From assembly GCF_015160855.1 (NCBI RefSeq), contig NZ_CP063373.1, forward strand, positions 2,418,001 to 2,482,000: a stretch of DNA of 64,000 nucleotides, written 5' to 3'. This stretch comes from Streptomyces ferrugineus (lineage in GTDB: Bacteria; Actinomycetota; Actinomycetes; Streptomycetales; Streptomycetaceae). Below, piece after piece: positions 8,642 through 17,315 of the stretch (positions within the stretch are counted from its first letter, which is position 1; every line of letters starts with the position of its first letter). A program made the translations under genes and the position numbers. The notes under the pieces are model-generated. The model worked only from the letters and a program-made list of their open reading frames with translations. It searched no databases and was not told the origin of the DNA.

Positions 8642-8774
8642 CCGCGACGGCGCGTACTGCGCCCGGAGTATGCGCCGTATAAGGAAATGGACCTGGGGCC
8701 TACGAAACGGCACTCATGGATGACAGAGGGTTTAGAAGCCACTTCTGCCGCTCACAGAAGAGAGATCCTCACCC

Positions 8775-11700
8775 ATGTCCTGGCTGTCCAGATTCAGCCT
8801 CGCCCAGCGCGCCCTGATCGGCCTGATGTCGATCATCGCGATCGCCTTCGGGGCGATCGCGATACCCCAGCTCAAGCAGCAGCTGCTGCCCTCCATCGAA
8901 CTGCCCGTGGTGTCCGTGCTCGCCCCTTACCAGGGCGCGTCGCCGGACGTGGTGGAGAAGCAGGTCGTCGAGCCGATCGAGGACAGCCTGGAAGCCGTCG
9001 ACGGCATCACCGGCGTCACCTCCACGGCCAGCGAGGGCAACGCCGTGATCATGGCGTCCTTCGACTACGGCCCCGACAACAAGCAGCTCGTCGCCGATGT
9101 CCAGCAGGCCGTCAACCGGGCCCGCGTCCAGCTCCCGGACGACGTCGACCCGCAGGTCATCGCCGGCTCCACCGACGACATCCCGACCGTCGTCCTCGCC
9201 GTCACCTCCACCAAGGACCAGCAGGCCCTGGCCGACCAGCTCGACCGCACCCTGGTGCCGGACCTGAAGGAGATCGACGGCGTCGGCCAGGTCACCGTCG
9301 ACGGCGTACGCGACCTCCAGGTCACCGTGACCCCGGACGACGCGAAGCTGGCGAAGGCCGGCCTGACCTCGGCGGCCCTCTCCCAGGCGCTGCAGGCGGG
9401 CGGTGCCACCGTCCCGGCCGGCTCCTTCGACGAGGACGGCGACAACCGCACGGTCCAGGTCGGCGGCGGCTTCACCTCACTGCGCCAGATCGAGGACCTG
9501 ATGGTCACCGGCGACGGCACGTCCGGCGGCAAGCCGGTCCGCCTCGGCGACGTCGCCTCCGTGCAGCAGGAGCAGGCCCCGGCCGACTCCATCACCCGCA
9601 CCGACGGCAAGCCGTCCCTCGCGGTCGCCGTCACCATGGACCGCGACGGCAGCGCGGTCGCCATCTCGCACGCCGTCGAGGACAAGCTCCCCGAGATCCG
9701 CGAGGACCTCGGCTCGAACGCCACCGTCACCGTGGTCAGCGACCAGGGCCCGGCCGTGGAGAAGTCCATCGACGGCCTGACCACGGAGGGCGCGCTGGGC
9801 CTGCTCTTCGCGGTCCTGGTCATCCTGGTCTTCCTGGCGTCGGTCCGCTCGACGCTGGTGACGGCGGTGAGCATCCCGCTCTCCGTCGTCCTGGCCCTGA
9901 TCGTCCTGTGGACCAGGGACCTCTCCCTCAACATGCTGACGCTCGGCGCGCTGACCATCGCCGTCGGCCGGGTCGTCGACGACTCGATCGTGGTCCTGGA
10001 GAACATCAAGCGGCACCTCGGCTACGGCGAGGAGCGCCAGTCGGCGATCCTGACCGCCGTCCGCGAGGTGGCGGGCGCGGTGACCTCCTCGACGCTCACC
10101 ACGGTGGCCGTCTTCCTGCCGATCGGCCTGACCGGCGGCATGGTGGGCGAGCTGTTCGGCTCGTTCAGCCTGACGGTGACCGCGGCCCTGCTGGCGTCGC
10201 TGCTGGTGTCCCTGACGGTCGTACCGGTCCTGTCGTACTGGTTCCTGCGCGCCCCGAAGGGCACGCCGGAGGACGCCGAGGAGGCGCGCCGGCTGGCGGA
10301 GGAGAAGGAGGCGAAGAGCAGGCTCCAGCGCCTCTACGTCCCCGTCCTGCGCTTCGCGACGCGCCGCCGGCTGACCAGCGTCCTGCTCGCGATCGTCGTC
10401 CTCATCGGCACGTTCGGCATGGCGCCGCTGCTGAAGACGAACTTCTTCGACCAGGGCGAGCAGGAAGTCCTCACCGTCAAGCAGGAGTTGAAGCCGGGCA
10501 CCAGCCTGGCGGCGACGGACGAGCAGGCCCGGCGGGTCGAGAAGCTGCTCGCCGGCACCAAGGGCGTCAAGGACTACCAGGTCACGGTCGGCTCGTCCGG
10601 CTTCATGGCGGCCTTCGGCGGCGGCACCGACACCAACCAGGCGTCGTACCAGGTGATGCTGGAGGACTCGGCGTCGTACGACGACGTCCAGGACCGTATC
10701 GAGGCGGGCCTGAAGAAGCTGGACGGCATCGGTACGACCACCATCGCCGCGGGTGACGGCTTCGGCGCCCAGGACCTGAGCGTGGTCGTGAAGGCGGCCG
10801 ACGCGGAGGTCCTGCGCAAGGCGGCGGAGCAGGTCCGGCAAGCCGTGGCGGGCCTGGACGACGTCACCGACGTCACCAGCGACCTGGCGCAGAGCGTGCC
10901 GCGCATCTCGGTCAAGGCCAACGACAAGGCGGCCGCGGCGGGCTTCAACGACCAGAGCCTCGGCATGGCGGTGGCCCAGGCGGTCCGCGGCAACACGGCG
11001 GCCCAGGCGACCCTCGACGACAGCGAGCGGGACGTCGTCATCAGGTCGGCGAAGCCGGCCACGACCCTGAAGCAGCTTCAGGACCTGCGCCTCGGCCCGG
11101 TGAGGCTGGGCGACATCGCGGACGTGCGGCTGGTGGACGGCCCGGTGTCGATGACCCGTATCGACGGCCAGCGCGCCGCCACGATCACCGCGAAGCCGAC
11201 CGGTGACAACACCGGCGCGGTCAGCGCGGACCTCCAGTCCAAGGTCGACGGCCTGACGCTGCCGGCGGGTGCGACGGCGTCGATCGGCGGCGTCTCCCAG
11301 GACCAGGACGAGGCGTTCGCCAACCTGGGCCTGGCGATGCTGGCGGCGATCGCGATCGTCTTCATGCTGCTGGTGGCGACCTTCCGCTCCCTCGCCCAGC
11401 CCCTGATCCTGCTGGTGTCCATCCCGTTCGCGGCGACGGGCGCGATCGGACTCCTGGTGGCGACCGGCACCCCGATGGGCGTCCCCGCGATGATCGGCAT
11501 GCTGATGCTGATCGGCATCGTGGTGACGAACGCGATCGTGCTGATCGACCTGATCAACCAGTACCGCGGCCAGGGCTACGGCGTCGTGGAGGCCGTGATC
11601 GAGGGCGGCCGCCACCGCCTGCGCCCGATCCTCATGACGGCCCTGGCGACGATCTTCGCCCTGCTGCCGATGGCCCTGGGCGTCACCGGCGAGGGCGGCT

Positions 11701-11894
11701 TCATCGCCCAGCCGCTGGCGGTGGTCGTGATCGGCGGCCTGATCACCTCGACCCTGCTCACCCTGCTCCTCGTCCCGACGCTGTACGCGATGCTGGAACT
11801 CCGCAAGGAGCGCCGGGCGAAGAAGCGCGCGGCGAAGCGGGCGGCGAAGACGGAGACTCCGGTGCACCCGGAGCCCGAGCCGGCGCAGGTCTAG
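8775..11894 (+). CDS. RND-superfamily efflux permease (AcrB/HAE type)
   Basis: Proton-driven exporter of 1039 residues with twelve predicted membrane helices arranged as 1+5 and 1+5 around two large external porter loops (about residues 35-330 and 560-840). The intramembrane proton-relay motif VGRVVDDSIVVLEN sits in the first bundle; the second bundle has IGIVVTNAIVLIDL. The start matches the family (MSWLSRFSLAQRALIGL). The C-terminal tail is Lys/Arg-rich. AGAAGAGAGA lies upstream of the ATG. No periplasmic adaptor gene is adjacent, as expected for a Gram-positive single-membrane cell. A strong terminator follows. Confidence 0.88.
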   Translation: MSWLSRFSLAQRALIGLMSIIAIAFGAIAIPQLKQQLLPSIELPVVSVLAPYQGASPDVVEKQVVEPIEDSLEAVDGITGVTSTASEGNAVIMASFDYGPDNKQLVADVQQAVNRARVQLPDDVDPQVIAGSTDDIPTVVLAVTSTKDQQALADQLDRTLVPDLKEIDGVGQVTVDGVRDLQVTVTPDDAKLAKAGLTSAALSQALQAGGATVPAGSFDEDGDNRTVQVGGGFTSLRQIEDLMVTGDGTSGGKPVRLGDVASVQQEQAPADSITRTDGKPSLAVAVTMDRDGSAVAISHAVEDKLPEIREDLGSNATVTVVSDQGPAVEKSIDGLTTEGALGLLFAVLVILVFLASVRSTLVTAVSIPLSVVLALIVLWTRDLSLNMLTLGALTIAVGRVVDDSIVVLENIKRHLGYGEERQSAILTAVREVAGAVTSSTLTTVAVFLPIGLTGGMVGELFGSFSLTVTAALLASLLVSLTVVPVLSYWFLRAPKGTPEDAEEARRLAEEKEAKSRLQRLYVPVLRFATRRRLTSVLLAIVVLIGTFGMAPLLKTNFFDQGEQEVLTVKQELKPGTSLAATDEQARRVEKLLAGTKGVKDYQVTVGSSGFMAAFGGGTDTNQASYQVMLEDSASYDDVQDRIEAGLKKLDGIGTTTIAAGDGFGAQDLSVVVKAADAEVLRKAAEQVRQAVAGLDDVTDVTSDLAQSVPRISVKANDKAAAAGFNDQSLGMAVAQAVRGNTAAQATLDDSERDVVIRSAKPATTLKQLQDLRLGPVRLGDIADVRLVDGPVSMTRIDGQRAATITAKPTGDNTGAVSADLQSKVDGLTLPAGATASIGGVSQDQDEAFANLGLAMLAAIAIVFMLLVATFRSLAQPLILLVSIPFAATGAIGLLVATGTPMGVPAMIGMLMLIGIVVTNAIVLIDLINQYRGQGYGVVEAVIEGGRHRLRPILMTALATIFALLPMALGVTGEGGFIAQPLAVVVIGGLITSTLLTLLLVPTLYAMLELRKERRAKKRAAKRAAKTETPVHPEPEPAQV

Positions 11895-11904
11895 CGACAG
11901 GACC

Positions 11905-11936
11905 AAAGGGGCCGCACCCTCGGGTGCGGCCCCTTT
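11905..11936. terminator. strong hairpin terminator
   Basis: A perfect 15-bp stem (AAAGGGGCCGCACCC and its complement) with a 2-base loop lies between the convergent RND and nadA genes. Terminal AAA/TTT on either side makes it usable in both directions. Confidence 0.85.
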
Positions 11937-11957
11937 CGCGCGTGGTGGCGCCGGAGG

Positions 11958-13142
11958 TTACGGCAGCGCCAGCATCCGCTCCAGCGCCAGCTTCGCGAAC
12001 GCCTCGGTCTCCTTGTCGACCTCGATGCGGTTGACCAGGTTGCCCTCGGCCAGGGACTCCAGGGCCCAGACCAGGTGGGGCAGGTCGATGCGGTTCATGG
12101 TCGAGCAGAAGCAGACCGTCTTGTCGAGGAAGACGATCTCCTTGCCCTCGGGCGCGAAACGGTTCGCCAGGCGCCGTACCAGGTTCAGCTCGGTCCCGAT
12201 CGCCCACTTGGAGCCGGCCGGGGCGGCCTCCAGGGCCTTGATGATGTACTCCGTCGAGCCGACGTAGTCCGCCGCCGCCACGACCTCGTGCTTGCACTCG
12301 GGGTGGACCAGGACGTTCACGCCCGGGATCCGCTCGCGCACGTCGTTCACCGAGTCCAGGCTGAAGCGGCCGTGCACCGAGCAGTGGCCGCGCCACAGGA
12401 TCATCTTCGCGGCGCGCAGCTCGTCGGCGGTCAGCCCGCCGTTCGGCTTGTGCGGGTTGTAGACGACGCAGTCCTCCAGGGACATGCCCATGTCGCGGAC
12501 GGCGGTGTTGCGCCCGAGGTGCTGGTCGGGCAGGAACAGCACCTTCTCGCCCTGCTCGAAGGCCCAGTCCAGGGCCCGCTTGGCGTTGGACGAGGTGCAG
12601 ATCGTGCCGCCGTGCTTGCCCGTGAACGCCTTGATGTCCGCGGACGAGTTCATGTACGAGACGGGCACGACCTGCCCGGCTATGCCGGCCTCGGTCAGCA
12701 CGTCCCAGCACTCCGCGACCTGCTCGGCCGTCGCCATGTCGGCCATCGAGCAGCCGGCGGCGAGGTCGGGCAGGACCACCTTCTGGTCGTCGGAGGTCAG
12801 GATGTCCGCGGACTCGGCCATGAAGTGCACACCGCAGAACACGATGTACTCGGCCTCCGGGCGCGCGGCCGCGTCCCGGGCCAGCTTGAAGGAGTCGCCG
12901 GTCACGTCCGCGAACTGGATGACCTCGTCGCGCTGGTAGTGGTGGCCGAGCACGAAGACCTTGCTGCCGAGCTTCTCCTTGGCCGCGCGGGCGCGCTCGA
13001 CCAGGTCCGGGTCGGACGGCGAGGGCAGATCGCCGGGACACTCGACGCCGCGCTCGCTCCTCGGGTCGGCCTCACGGCCGAGGAGCAGCAGGGCGAGGGG
13101 CGTCGGCTGTACGTCGAGCTCCTGGGTCTGGGCGGTGGTCAC
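11958..13142 (-). CDS. nadA: quinolinate synthase NadA
   Basis: Condenses iminoaspartate with dihydroxyacetone phosphate to quinolinate in NAD synthesis, using a [4Fe-4S] cluster. The 394-residue protein is the long actinobacterial form. It contains LGHHYQRDEVI, FCGVHFMAESADIL, a PDLAAGCSMADM segment, HPECKHEV and DKTVCFCSTMNRID; the conserved cysteines for the cluster are in these blocks. I prefer the GTG at 13142 (protein VTTAQTQELDV) because AAAGG is well spaced for it; the GTG at 13151 sits directly on that site. The neighbouring divergent gene encodes an Fe-S carrier. nadB and nadC are not in the window. Confidence 0.92.
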   Translation of the reverse strand: MTTAQTQELDVQPTPLALLLLGREADPRSERGVECPGDLPSPSDPDLVERARAAKEKLGSKVFVLGHHYQRDEVIQFADVTGDSFKLARDAAARPEAEYIVFCGVHFMAESADILTSDDQKVVLPDLAAGCSMADMATAEQVAECWDVLTEAGIAGQVVPVSYMNSSADIKAFTGKHGGTICTSSNAKRALDWAFEQGEKVLFLPDQHLGRNTAVRDMGMSLEDCVVYNPHKPNGGLTADELRAAKMILWRGHCSVHGRFSLDSVNDVRERIPGVNVLVHPECKHEVVAAADYVGSTEYIIKALEAAPAGSKWAIGTELNLVRRLANRFAPEGKEIVFLDKTVCFCSTMNRIDLPHLVWALESLAEGNLVNRIEVDKETEAFAKLALERMLALP

Positions 13143-13228
13143 GACACGCACCCTTTCTGTTCTGCGGCTCGCCGGGACCGGAGGATCCGGACCCGGCGGG
13201 TCAAGCGGGACACCTTCAACGACTTCTC

Positions 13229-13297
13229 GTCGATTTGACGCTATCTATCATAACCGGTTCACGTCAGTTTGACGATGGCCATCATGTCGATGTGACG
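13229..13297. promoter_or_regulatory. three copies of a GTC-N5-GAC motif upstream of nadA
   Basis: The 327-base gap between divergent nadA and the Fe-S carrier gene holds GTCGATTTGACG (13229), GTCAGTTTGACG (13263) and GTCGATGTGACG (13286). Each has the imperfect palindrome GTC-N5-GAC. Copies 2 and 3 start 23 bases apart and copies 1 and 2 start 34 apart. A TATGAT -10-like box for nadA lies at 13252-13247 on the minus strand, between copies 1 and 2. The arrangement suggests a repressor or activator site; the regulator is unknown. The remainder of the gap shows nothing else clear. Confidence 0.45.
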
Positions 13298-13469
13298 TGA
13301 ATCCCGGTGAGGGGCTCCGGTATTCCCGAATGAGGCGTTTTCCGCTCCGCGCGCCGTGTGCGAGCATGAAGAAGGACCGAAAGACAAGCGCCCGGCCCGG
13401 AATGAATCCGCGGCCCCGCCGGTTGCAACCGTCGGCAAGCAGTCTCCGTACAACCCGGGAGAGATGTAG

Positions 13470-13826
13470 ATGTCCGTATCGGACGAGACCAGCACCGCCA
13501 CCGACGGCATCATTCTGAGTGACGCCGCCGCGGCCAAGGTCAAGGCCCTGCTCGACCAGGAAGGCCGCGACGACCTCGCGCTGCGTGTCGCCGTTCAGCC
13601 CGGTGGCTGCTCCGGCCTGCGCTACCAGCTCTTCTTCGACGAGCGCTCGCTCGACGGCGACGTCGTCAAGGACTTCGGCGGGGTCAAGGTCGTCACCGAC
13701 CGCATGAGCGCTCCGTACCTGGGCGGCGCGTCCATCGACTTCGTGGACACGATCGAGAAGCAGGGCTTCACGATCGACAACCCGAACGCGACGGGCTCCT
13801 GCGCCTGCGGCGACTCCTTCAGCTGA
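13470..13826 (+). CDS. A-type iron-sulfur cluster carrier (HesB/IscA/ErpA)
   Basis: Carrier that receives Fe-S clusters and hands them to apoenzymes; 118 residues, a typical length. The three conserved cysteines are Cys47 (GGCSGLRYQ) and Cys111/Cys113 (GSCACGDSF). The ATG at 13470 has GGGAGAG upstream. It is divergent from nadA, whose product needs a [4Fe-4S] cluster, and lies about 3.5 kb from a cysteine desulfurase-TusA fusion. Together these suggest a local Fe-S/sulfur theme. Confidence 0.92.
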   Translation: MSVSDETSTATDGIILSDAAAAKVKALLDQEGRDDLALRVAVQPGGCSGLRYQLFFDERSLDGDVVKDFGGVKVVTDRMSAPYLGGASIDFVDTIEKQGFTIDNPNATGSCACGDSFS

Positions 13827-13843
13827 GCCCCGCGCACACACGA

Positions 13844-13879
13844 AAAGGCGGCGGCCCCCTCCGACGGGGCCGCCGCTTT
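13844..13879. terminator. hairpin terminator between convergent genes
   Basis: Arms AAA(G)GCGGCGGCCCC and GGGGCCGCCGCTTT form an 11-bp GC stem plus A-T pairs with a one-base bulge and a 7-base loop. Confidence 0.75.
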
Positions 13880-13896
13880 CCGTGTCCGTGGACCCG

Positions 13897-15822
13897 CTAC
13901 CGGGCCCCGGACGTCTCCGGAAGCCGGGCACCCGGCTTCTCCAGCGGGATCGCCTGGCCGTCCGTGCCCACGACCTTCCGGTCCCCGAGCGGCTGGTCCA
14001 GCTGCACGGTCCTGTGGAACACCTTGGCGATCAGGATGCAGACCTTGTCCGGCTGCGAGGTCTCGGTCACCCGGACGGTCACCTCGTCACCGCTCTCGCT
14101 CGCCGTCACGTCGTACTTGGCGCACACACCGCCGGTGAAGGCCACGGTCAGCTCCCTGCCCTCGGCCGTGTAGCCGTCCACCGTCACATTCCGTGTCACC
14201 GGCGCCGAGGTCGGCTCGTCCTTCGGCCCGGTCGGCCGCGGGCTCGGCTGCCCGGACGGCGCCTGGGACGGCGTGGCCGAGGCCAGGTACTTCGGGTCGA
14301 TCGCCGGATACGTCACCGTGAAGCTGTCCCGCGCCCCCTGCGCCCGCACCTCGAACAGCCAGGACGGCACCAGCGCCTGCCGCGCGTCCACATAGTGCGA
14401 GGCCAGCCCGAACACCGCCTTCTCGACCGTGAGGGTGTCCCTGTCCTCGGCCGGCGCACCCGTCGAGCCCTCCGAACCGCACGGCGCCTCGTGCCGGTCC
14501 TTCAGCGGTACGGGGCTGGCGCAGCCGCCGATGCCCATACGGCCGCCGGCCGCAGGCGCCGCGTTCATCAGCCCGAGCGTCTTCTCGGCGTCCAGTACGG
14601 GGTACGTGTCACCCTTCACCGGCGCCTTCAACTGGCCGCTTCCGCCGATCACCTCGCCCTGGGCGCTCACCGTCACCCCGGTCGTCCAGCCGTACGTGGG
14701 CAGTCCGCCGACCTCGGGTTCCGCGTTCACCACCCGCTGGGCGCCCATGACCTGGCTCGCGTCGAGCTTCGCGTCGTCCTGACCCACCGCCTTGAGCACC
14801 GGCGCGGCGGCCTTCTCGGCCACGGCCTCGCTCACCGGGTCGTCGCCCGGGTCCGCGGGGGTCTTCGCGCAGACGGTGGTGGACTGGCAGTTGTCCGTGC
14901 CGGGGGCGTACCGGTAGAAGGTCCAGGTCCCCGGCGCCTGCTTGTTCACCTGAAGACTGGGCCCCGCCCCGTCCGTCGCCCCGACCCGCCAGGTCTGCCC
15001 CTGCGCCACCGGCTTCCCGTCCACACCGAGTGCCTCGGCCAGCCGGGCCACCTCGGCCGCGCCGACCTCGCCCCCGGCCCGGTACACCGGCGCCGATCCG
15101 GGGCCGTCGGGCAGCTCGCCGCCGGCCTTGTAGGTGGCGCCGTAGGGGTTGGGCTCCCCGGGCGCGATGCCGCCCGTACCGCTCGTACCGCTCTCGCTGT
15201 AGCCGTCGAGCCGGAGCGGCGGGGGAGTGTCACCGCCGGACGCCCCGGACGTCGTACCGCCGTCCGACCCACCGGACGCGGTCGCGGCGAGGTAGGCCCC
15301 GCCGCCCCCGACGAGCAGTACGGCCGCGGCGACGGAGGCGATGATCGCGGGGGAGCGGCGCCGGGCGCCGTCGTGGGCGCCGGGGCCGTCGGACACCGAC
15401 GGGGCAGAGACCTCGCCCTCGGCGACGCCCTCCGGGGCCCCACCGCCTCGCTCCGATCCACGCGAACTCTCAGCCGCGCGCGAGCTCTCAGCCCCACCCG
15501 AGCTCTCGGCGCCCTGCGCGCCCTCGGCGCTCTCCGGGCCCTCGATGTTCTCCGGGCCCTCCGCGCTCGCTACGGCCTCGTTGGCCTCCCGGGCCTCCCC
15601 GGCCTCCTGAGCGTCAGCGGCACCGCCGCTCTCCACGGCCTCCTCAGCGGCACCGTCCTCGCCGGCCCCGCCGTCAGAAGCTCCGCCTGCAGCCCCACCC
15701 TCGGCGGCAAGCCCATCCGCGGCGAGCTCCTCCGCACCGACGGCACCCTGCTCCGCCCGTGCCTCCTCCGCGTCCCTGCCGGAGGCGCCCGCGTCGTCGT
15801 TGTCGGGTCGCTCGGTGTTCAC
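13897..15822 (-). CDS. large single-pass membrane-anchored hypothetical protein
   Basis: A 641-residue protein I do not recognise. The first ~150 residues are disordered, rich in Ala, Glu, Gly and Ser, with short imperfect repeats such as GAESS and RAAESS. One membrane helix follows (IIASVAAAVLLVGGGGAYLAAT), so the ~450-residue C-terminal part should be extracytoplasmic. That part contains a CAKTP cysteine, a CASPVPL cysteine, beta-rich sequence and a Pro/Ser linker (PSGQPSPRPTGP). I chose the GTG at 15822 because GAAGGAG lies 7 bases upstream; an ATG at 15855 lies above that site. It is convergent with the Fe-S carrier gene. Confidence 0.72.
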   Translation of the reverse strand: MNTERPDNDDAGASGRDAEEARAEQGAVGAEELAADGLAAEGGAAGGASDGGAGEDGAAEEAVESGGAADAQEAGEAREANEAVASAEGPENIEGPESAEGAQGAESSGGAESSRAAESSRGSERGGGAPEGVAEGEVSAPSVSDGPGAHDGARRRSPAIIASVAAAVLLVGGGGAYLAATASGGSDGGTTSGASGGDTPPPLRLDGYSESGTSGTGGIAPGEPNPYGATYKAGGELPDGPGSAPVYRAGGEVGAAEVARLAEALGVDGKPVAQGQTWRVGATDGAGPSLQVNKQAPGTWTFYRYAPGTDNCQSTTVCAKTPADPGDDPVSEAVAEKAAAPVLKAVGQDDAKLDASQVMGAQRVVNAEPEVGGLPTYGWTTGVTVSAQGEVIGGSGQLKAPVKGDTYPVLDAEKTLGLMNAAPAAGGRMGIGGCASPVPLKDRHEAPCGSEGSTGAPAEDRDTLTVEKAVFGLASHYVDARQALVPSWLFEVRAQGARDSFTVTYPAIDPKYLASATPSQAPSGQPSPRPTGPKDEPTSAPVTRNVTVDGYTAEGRELTVAFTGGVCAKYDVTASESGDEVTVRVTETSQPDKVCILIAKVFHRTVQLDQPLGDRKVVGTDGQAIPLEKPGARLPETSGAR

Positions 15823-15972
15823 CGCATCGCTCCTTCGGCTGCGCACATGTCCCATGACCCTGACCCGGCCCTGTCAAAGGCCGGCCTTTCGGGTCGTATC
15901 CCGCATCCCCTTTACGGGGGACAGCGATGGGACGCAGCGGGGGAGCGCACGGTTCCCTGTTGTCCGCCCCGG

Positions 15973-16182
15973 TCAGTCGCCGTAGTCGGACATCGCCTCC
16001 AGCAGCCGCGCCGACTTCGGCGGCACCGTCACCCCGTGGATGCGTGAGGGGGAGACCGGACGGGAAAGGACACGGTCGGGAACGGCCCAGTGCGGAGCCA
16101 TCCGCGCACAGTCACCCAGCAGTGCCGCCAGGCCGACCTCCGGGTCGGCCGGAGCGGAGGCGCGGACCTCGATTTTCGTCAT
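15973..16182 (-). CDS. small hypothetical protein
   Basis: A 69-residue protein starting MTKIEVRASAPADPEVGLA, without membrane segments or metal motifs. Codon bias fits the strand. No clear ribosome site precedes the ATG. It is divergent from the PfkB-type kinase gene. I cannot name a function; it may be a conserved streptomycete orphan. Confidence 0.5.
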   Translation of the reverse strand: MTKIEVRASAPADPEVGLAALLGDCARMAPHWAVPDRVLSRPVSPSRIHGVTVPPKSARLLEAMSDYGD

Positions 16183-16313
16183 GGCCGCACCGTATGCACG
16201 CTCGACCCCGCGAAGAAAGATCTACTATCGGGTAGTTTTGGCTGCTTCTGCGTCCCCGTCACGAACGGTAGCGTGGACTGTCAACTCAACCTCGCCGCAG
16301 GAGACTCCTCGCC

Positions 16314-17288
16314 GTGCGCATCGCAGTCACCGGCTCCATCGCCACCGACCACCTCATGACCTTCCCCGGTCGCTTCGCCGACCAGTTCGTCGCGGACCAG
16401 CTGCACACGGTCTCGCTCTCCTTCCTGGTCGACAACCTGGACGTACGCCGGGGCGGCGTCGGCGCGAACATCGCCTTCGGTATGGGCCAGCTGGGCACGA
16501 AGCCGATCCTGGTCGGCGCCGCGGGCTCCGACTTCGACGAGTACCGGGCCTGGCTGGACCGGCACGGCGTCGACACCGGCTCGGTCCGCATCTCCGAGAC
16601 GCTGCACACCGCCCGCTTCGTCTGCACCACCGACGCCGACCACAACCAGATCGGCTCCTTCTACACGGGCGCCATGAGCGAGGCCCGCCTGATCGAGCTG
16701 AAGACCGTCGCGGACCGGGTGGGCGGCCTCCACCTGGTCCTCATCGGCGCCGACGACCCCGAGGCGATGCTGCGCCACACCGAGGAGTGCCGCGCCCGCA
16801 CGATCCCCTTCGCCGCCGACTTCTCGCAGCAGATCGCCCGGATGGGCGGCGACGAGATCCGGATACTGCTGGACGGGGCGACCTACCTCTTCTCCAACGA
16901 GTACGAGAAGGGGCTCATCGAGTCCAAGACCGGCTGGACGGACGAGGAGATCCTGTCCAGGGTCGGCCACCGCGTCACGACCCTCGGCTCGCGGGGCGTA
17001 CGCATCGAGCGGCAGGGCGAGGACCCGATCGAGGTCGGCTGCCCCGAGGAGGAGCGCAAGGCCGACCCCACGGGCGTCGGCGACGCCTTCCGCGCCGGGT
17101 TCCTGTCGGGGCTGGCCTGGGGCGTGTCCCTGGAGCGGGCGGCGCAGGTCGGCTGCATGCTGGCGACGCTCGTCATCGAGACCGTCGGCACCCAGGAGTA
17201 CCAGCTGCGGCGGGCGCACTTCATGGACCGGTTCACCAAGGCGTACGGGCATGACGCGGGCGAGGAGGTCCGGGCGCACCTGGGCTGA
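16314..17288 (+). CDS. PfkB/ribokinase-family carbohydrate kinase
   Basis: ATP-dependent sugar or nucleoside kinase, 324 residues. It has the PfkB N-terminal GGVGANIAFGMGQLG block and the C-terminal signature DPTGVGDAFRAGF with the catalytic Asp in GVGD. The exact substrate cannot be read from sequence; adenosine-kinase-like members resemble it. The GTG at 16314 has GCAGGAGA 9 bases upstream. It is convergent with the desulfurase-TusA gene, separated by a 16-bp palindrome. Confidence 0.85.
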   Translation: MRIAVTGSIATDHLMTFPGRFADQFVADQLHTVSLSFLVDNLDVRRGGVGANIAFGMGQLGTKPILVGAAGSDFDEYRAWLDRHGVDTGSVRISETLHTARFVCTTDADHNQIGSFYTGAMSEARLIELKTVADRVGGLHLVLIGADDPEAMLRHTEECRARTIPFAADFSQQIARMGGDEIRILLDGATYLFSNEYEKGLIESKTGWTDEEILSRVGHRVTTLGSRGVRIERQGEDPIEVGCPEEERKADPTGVGDAFRAGFLSGLAWGVSLERAAQVGCMLATLVIETVGTQEYQLRRAHFMDRFTKAYGHDAGEEVRAHLG

Positions 17289-17289
17289 G

Positions 17290-17305
17290 GCCCAGGGCCC
17301 TGGGC
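17290..17305. terminator. palindromic terminator
   Basis: GCCCAGGGCCCTGGGC is a perfect 16-bp palindrome filling most of the 27-base gap between two convergent genes. It may act as a bidirectional terminator. Confidence 0.5.
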
Positions 17306-17315
17306 GACGGGGCGT

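Noticed and set aside
8687..10756. Long open frame inside the RND gene in another plus frame
   Set aside because: Arg/Gly/Pro-rich shadow product caused by high third-position GC of the real gene at 8775-11894.
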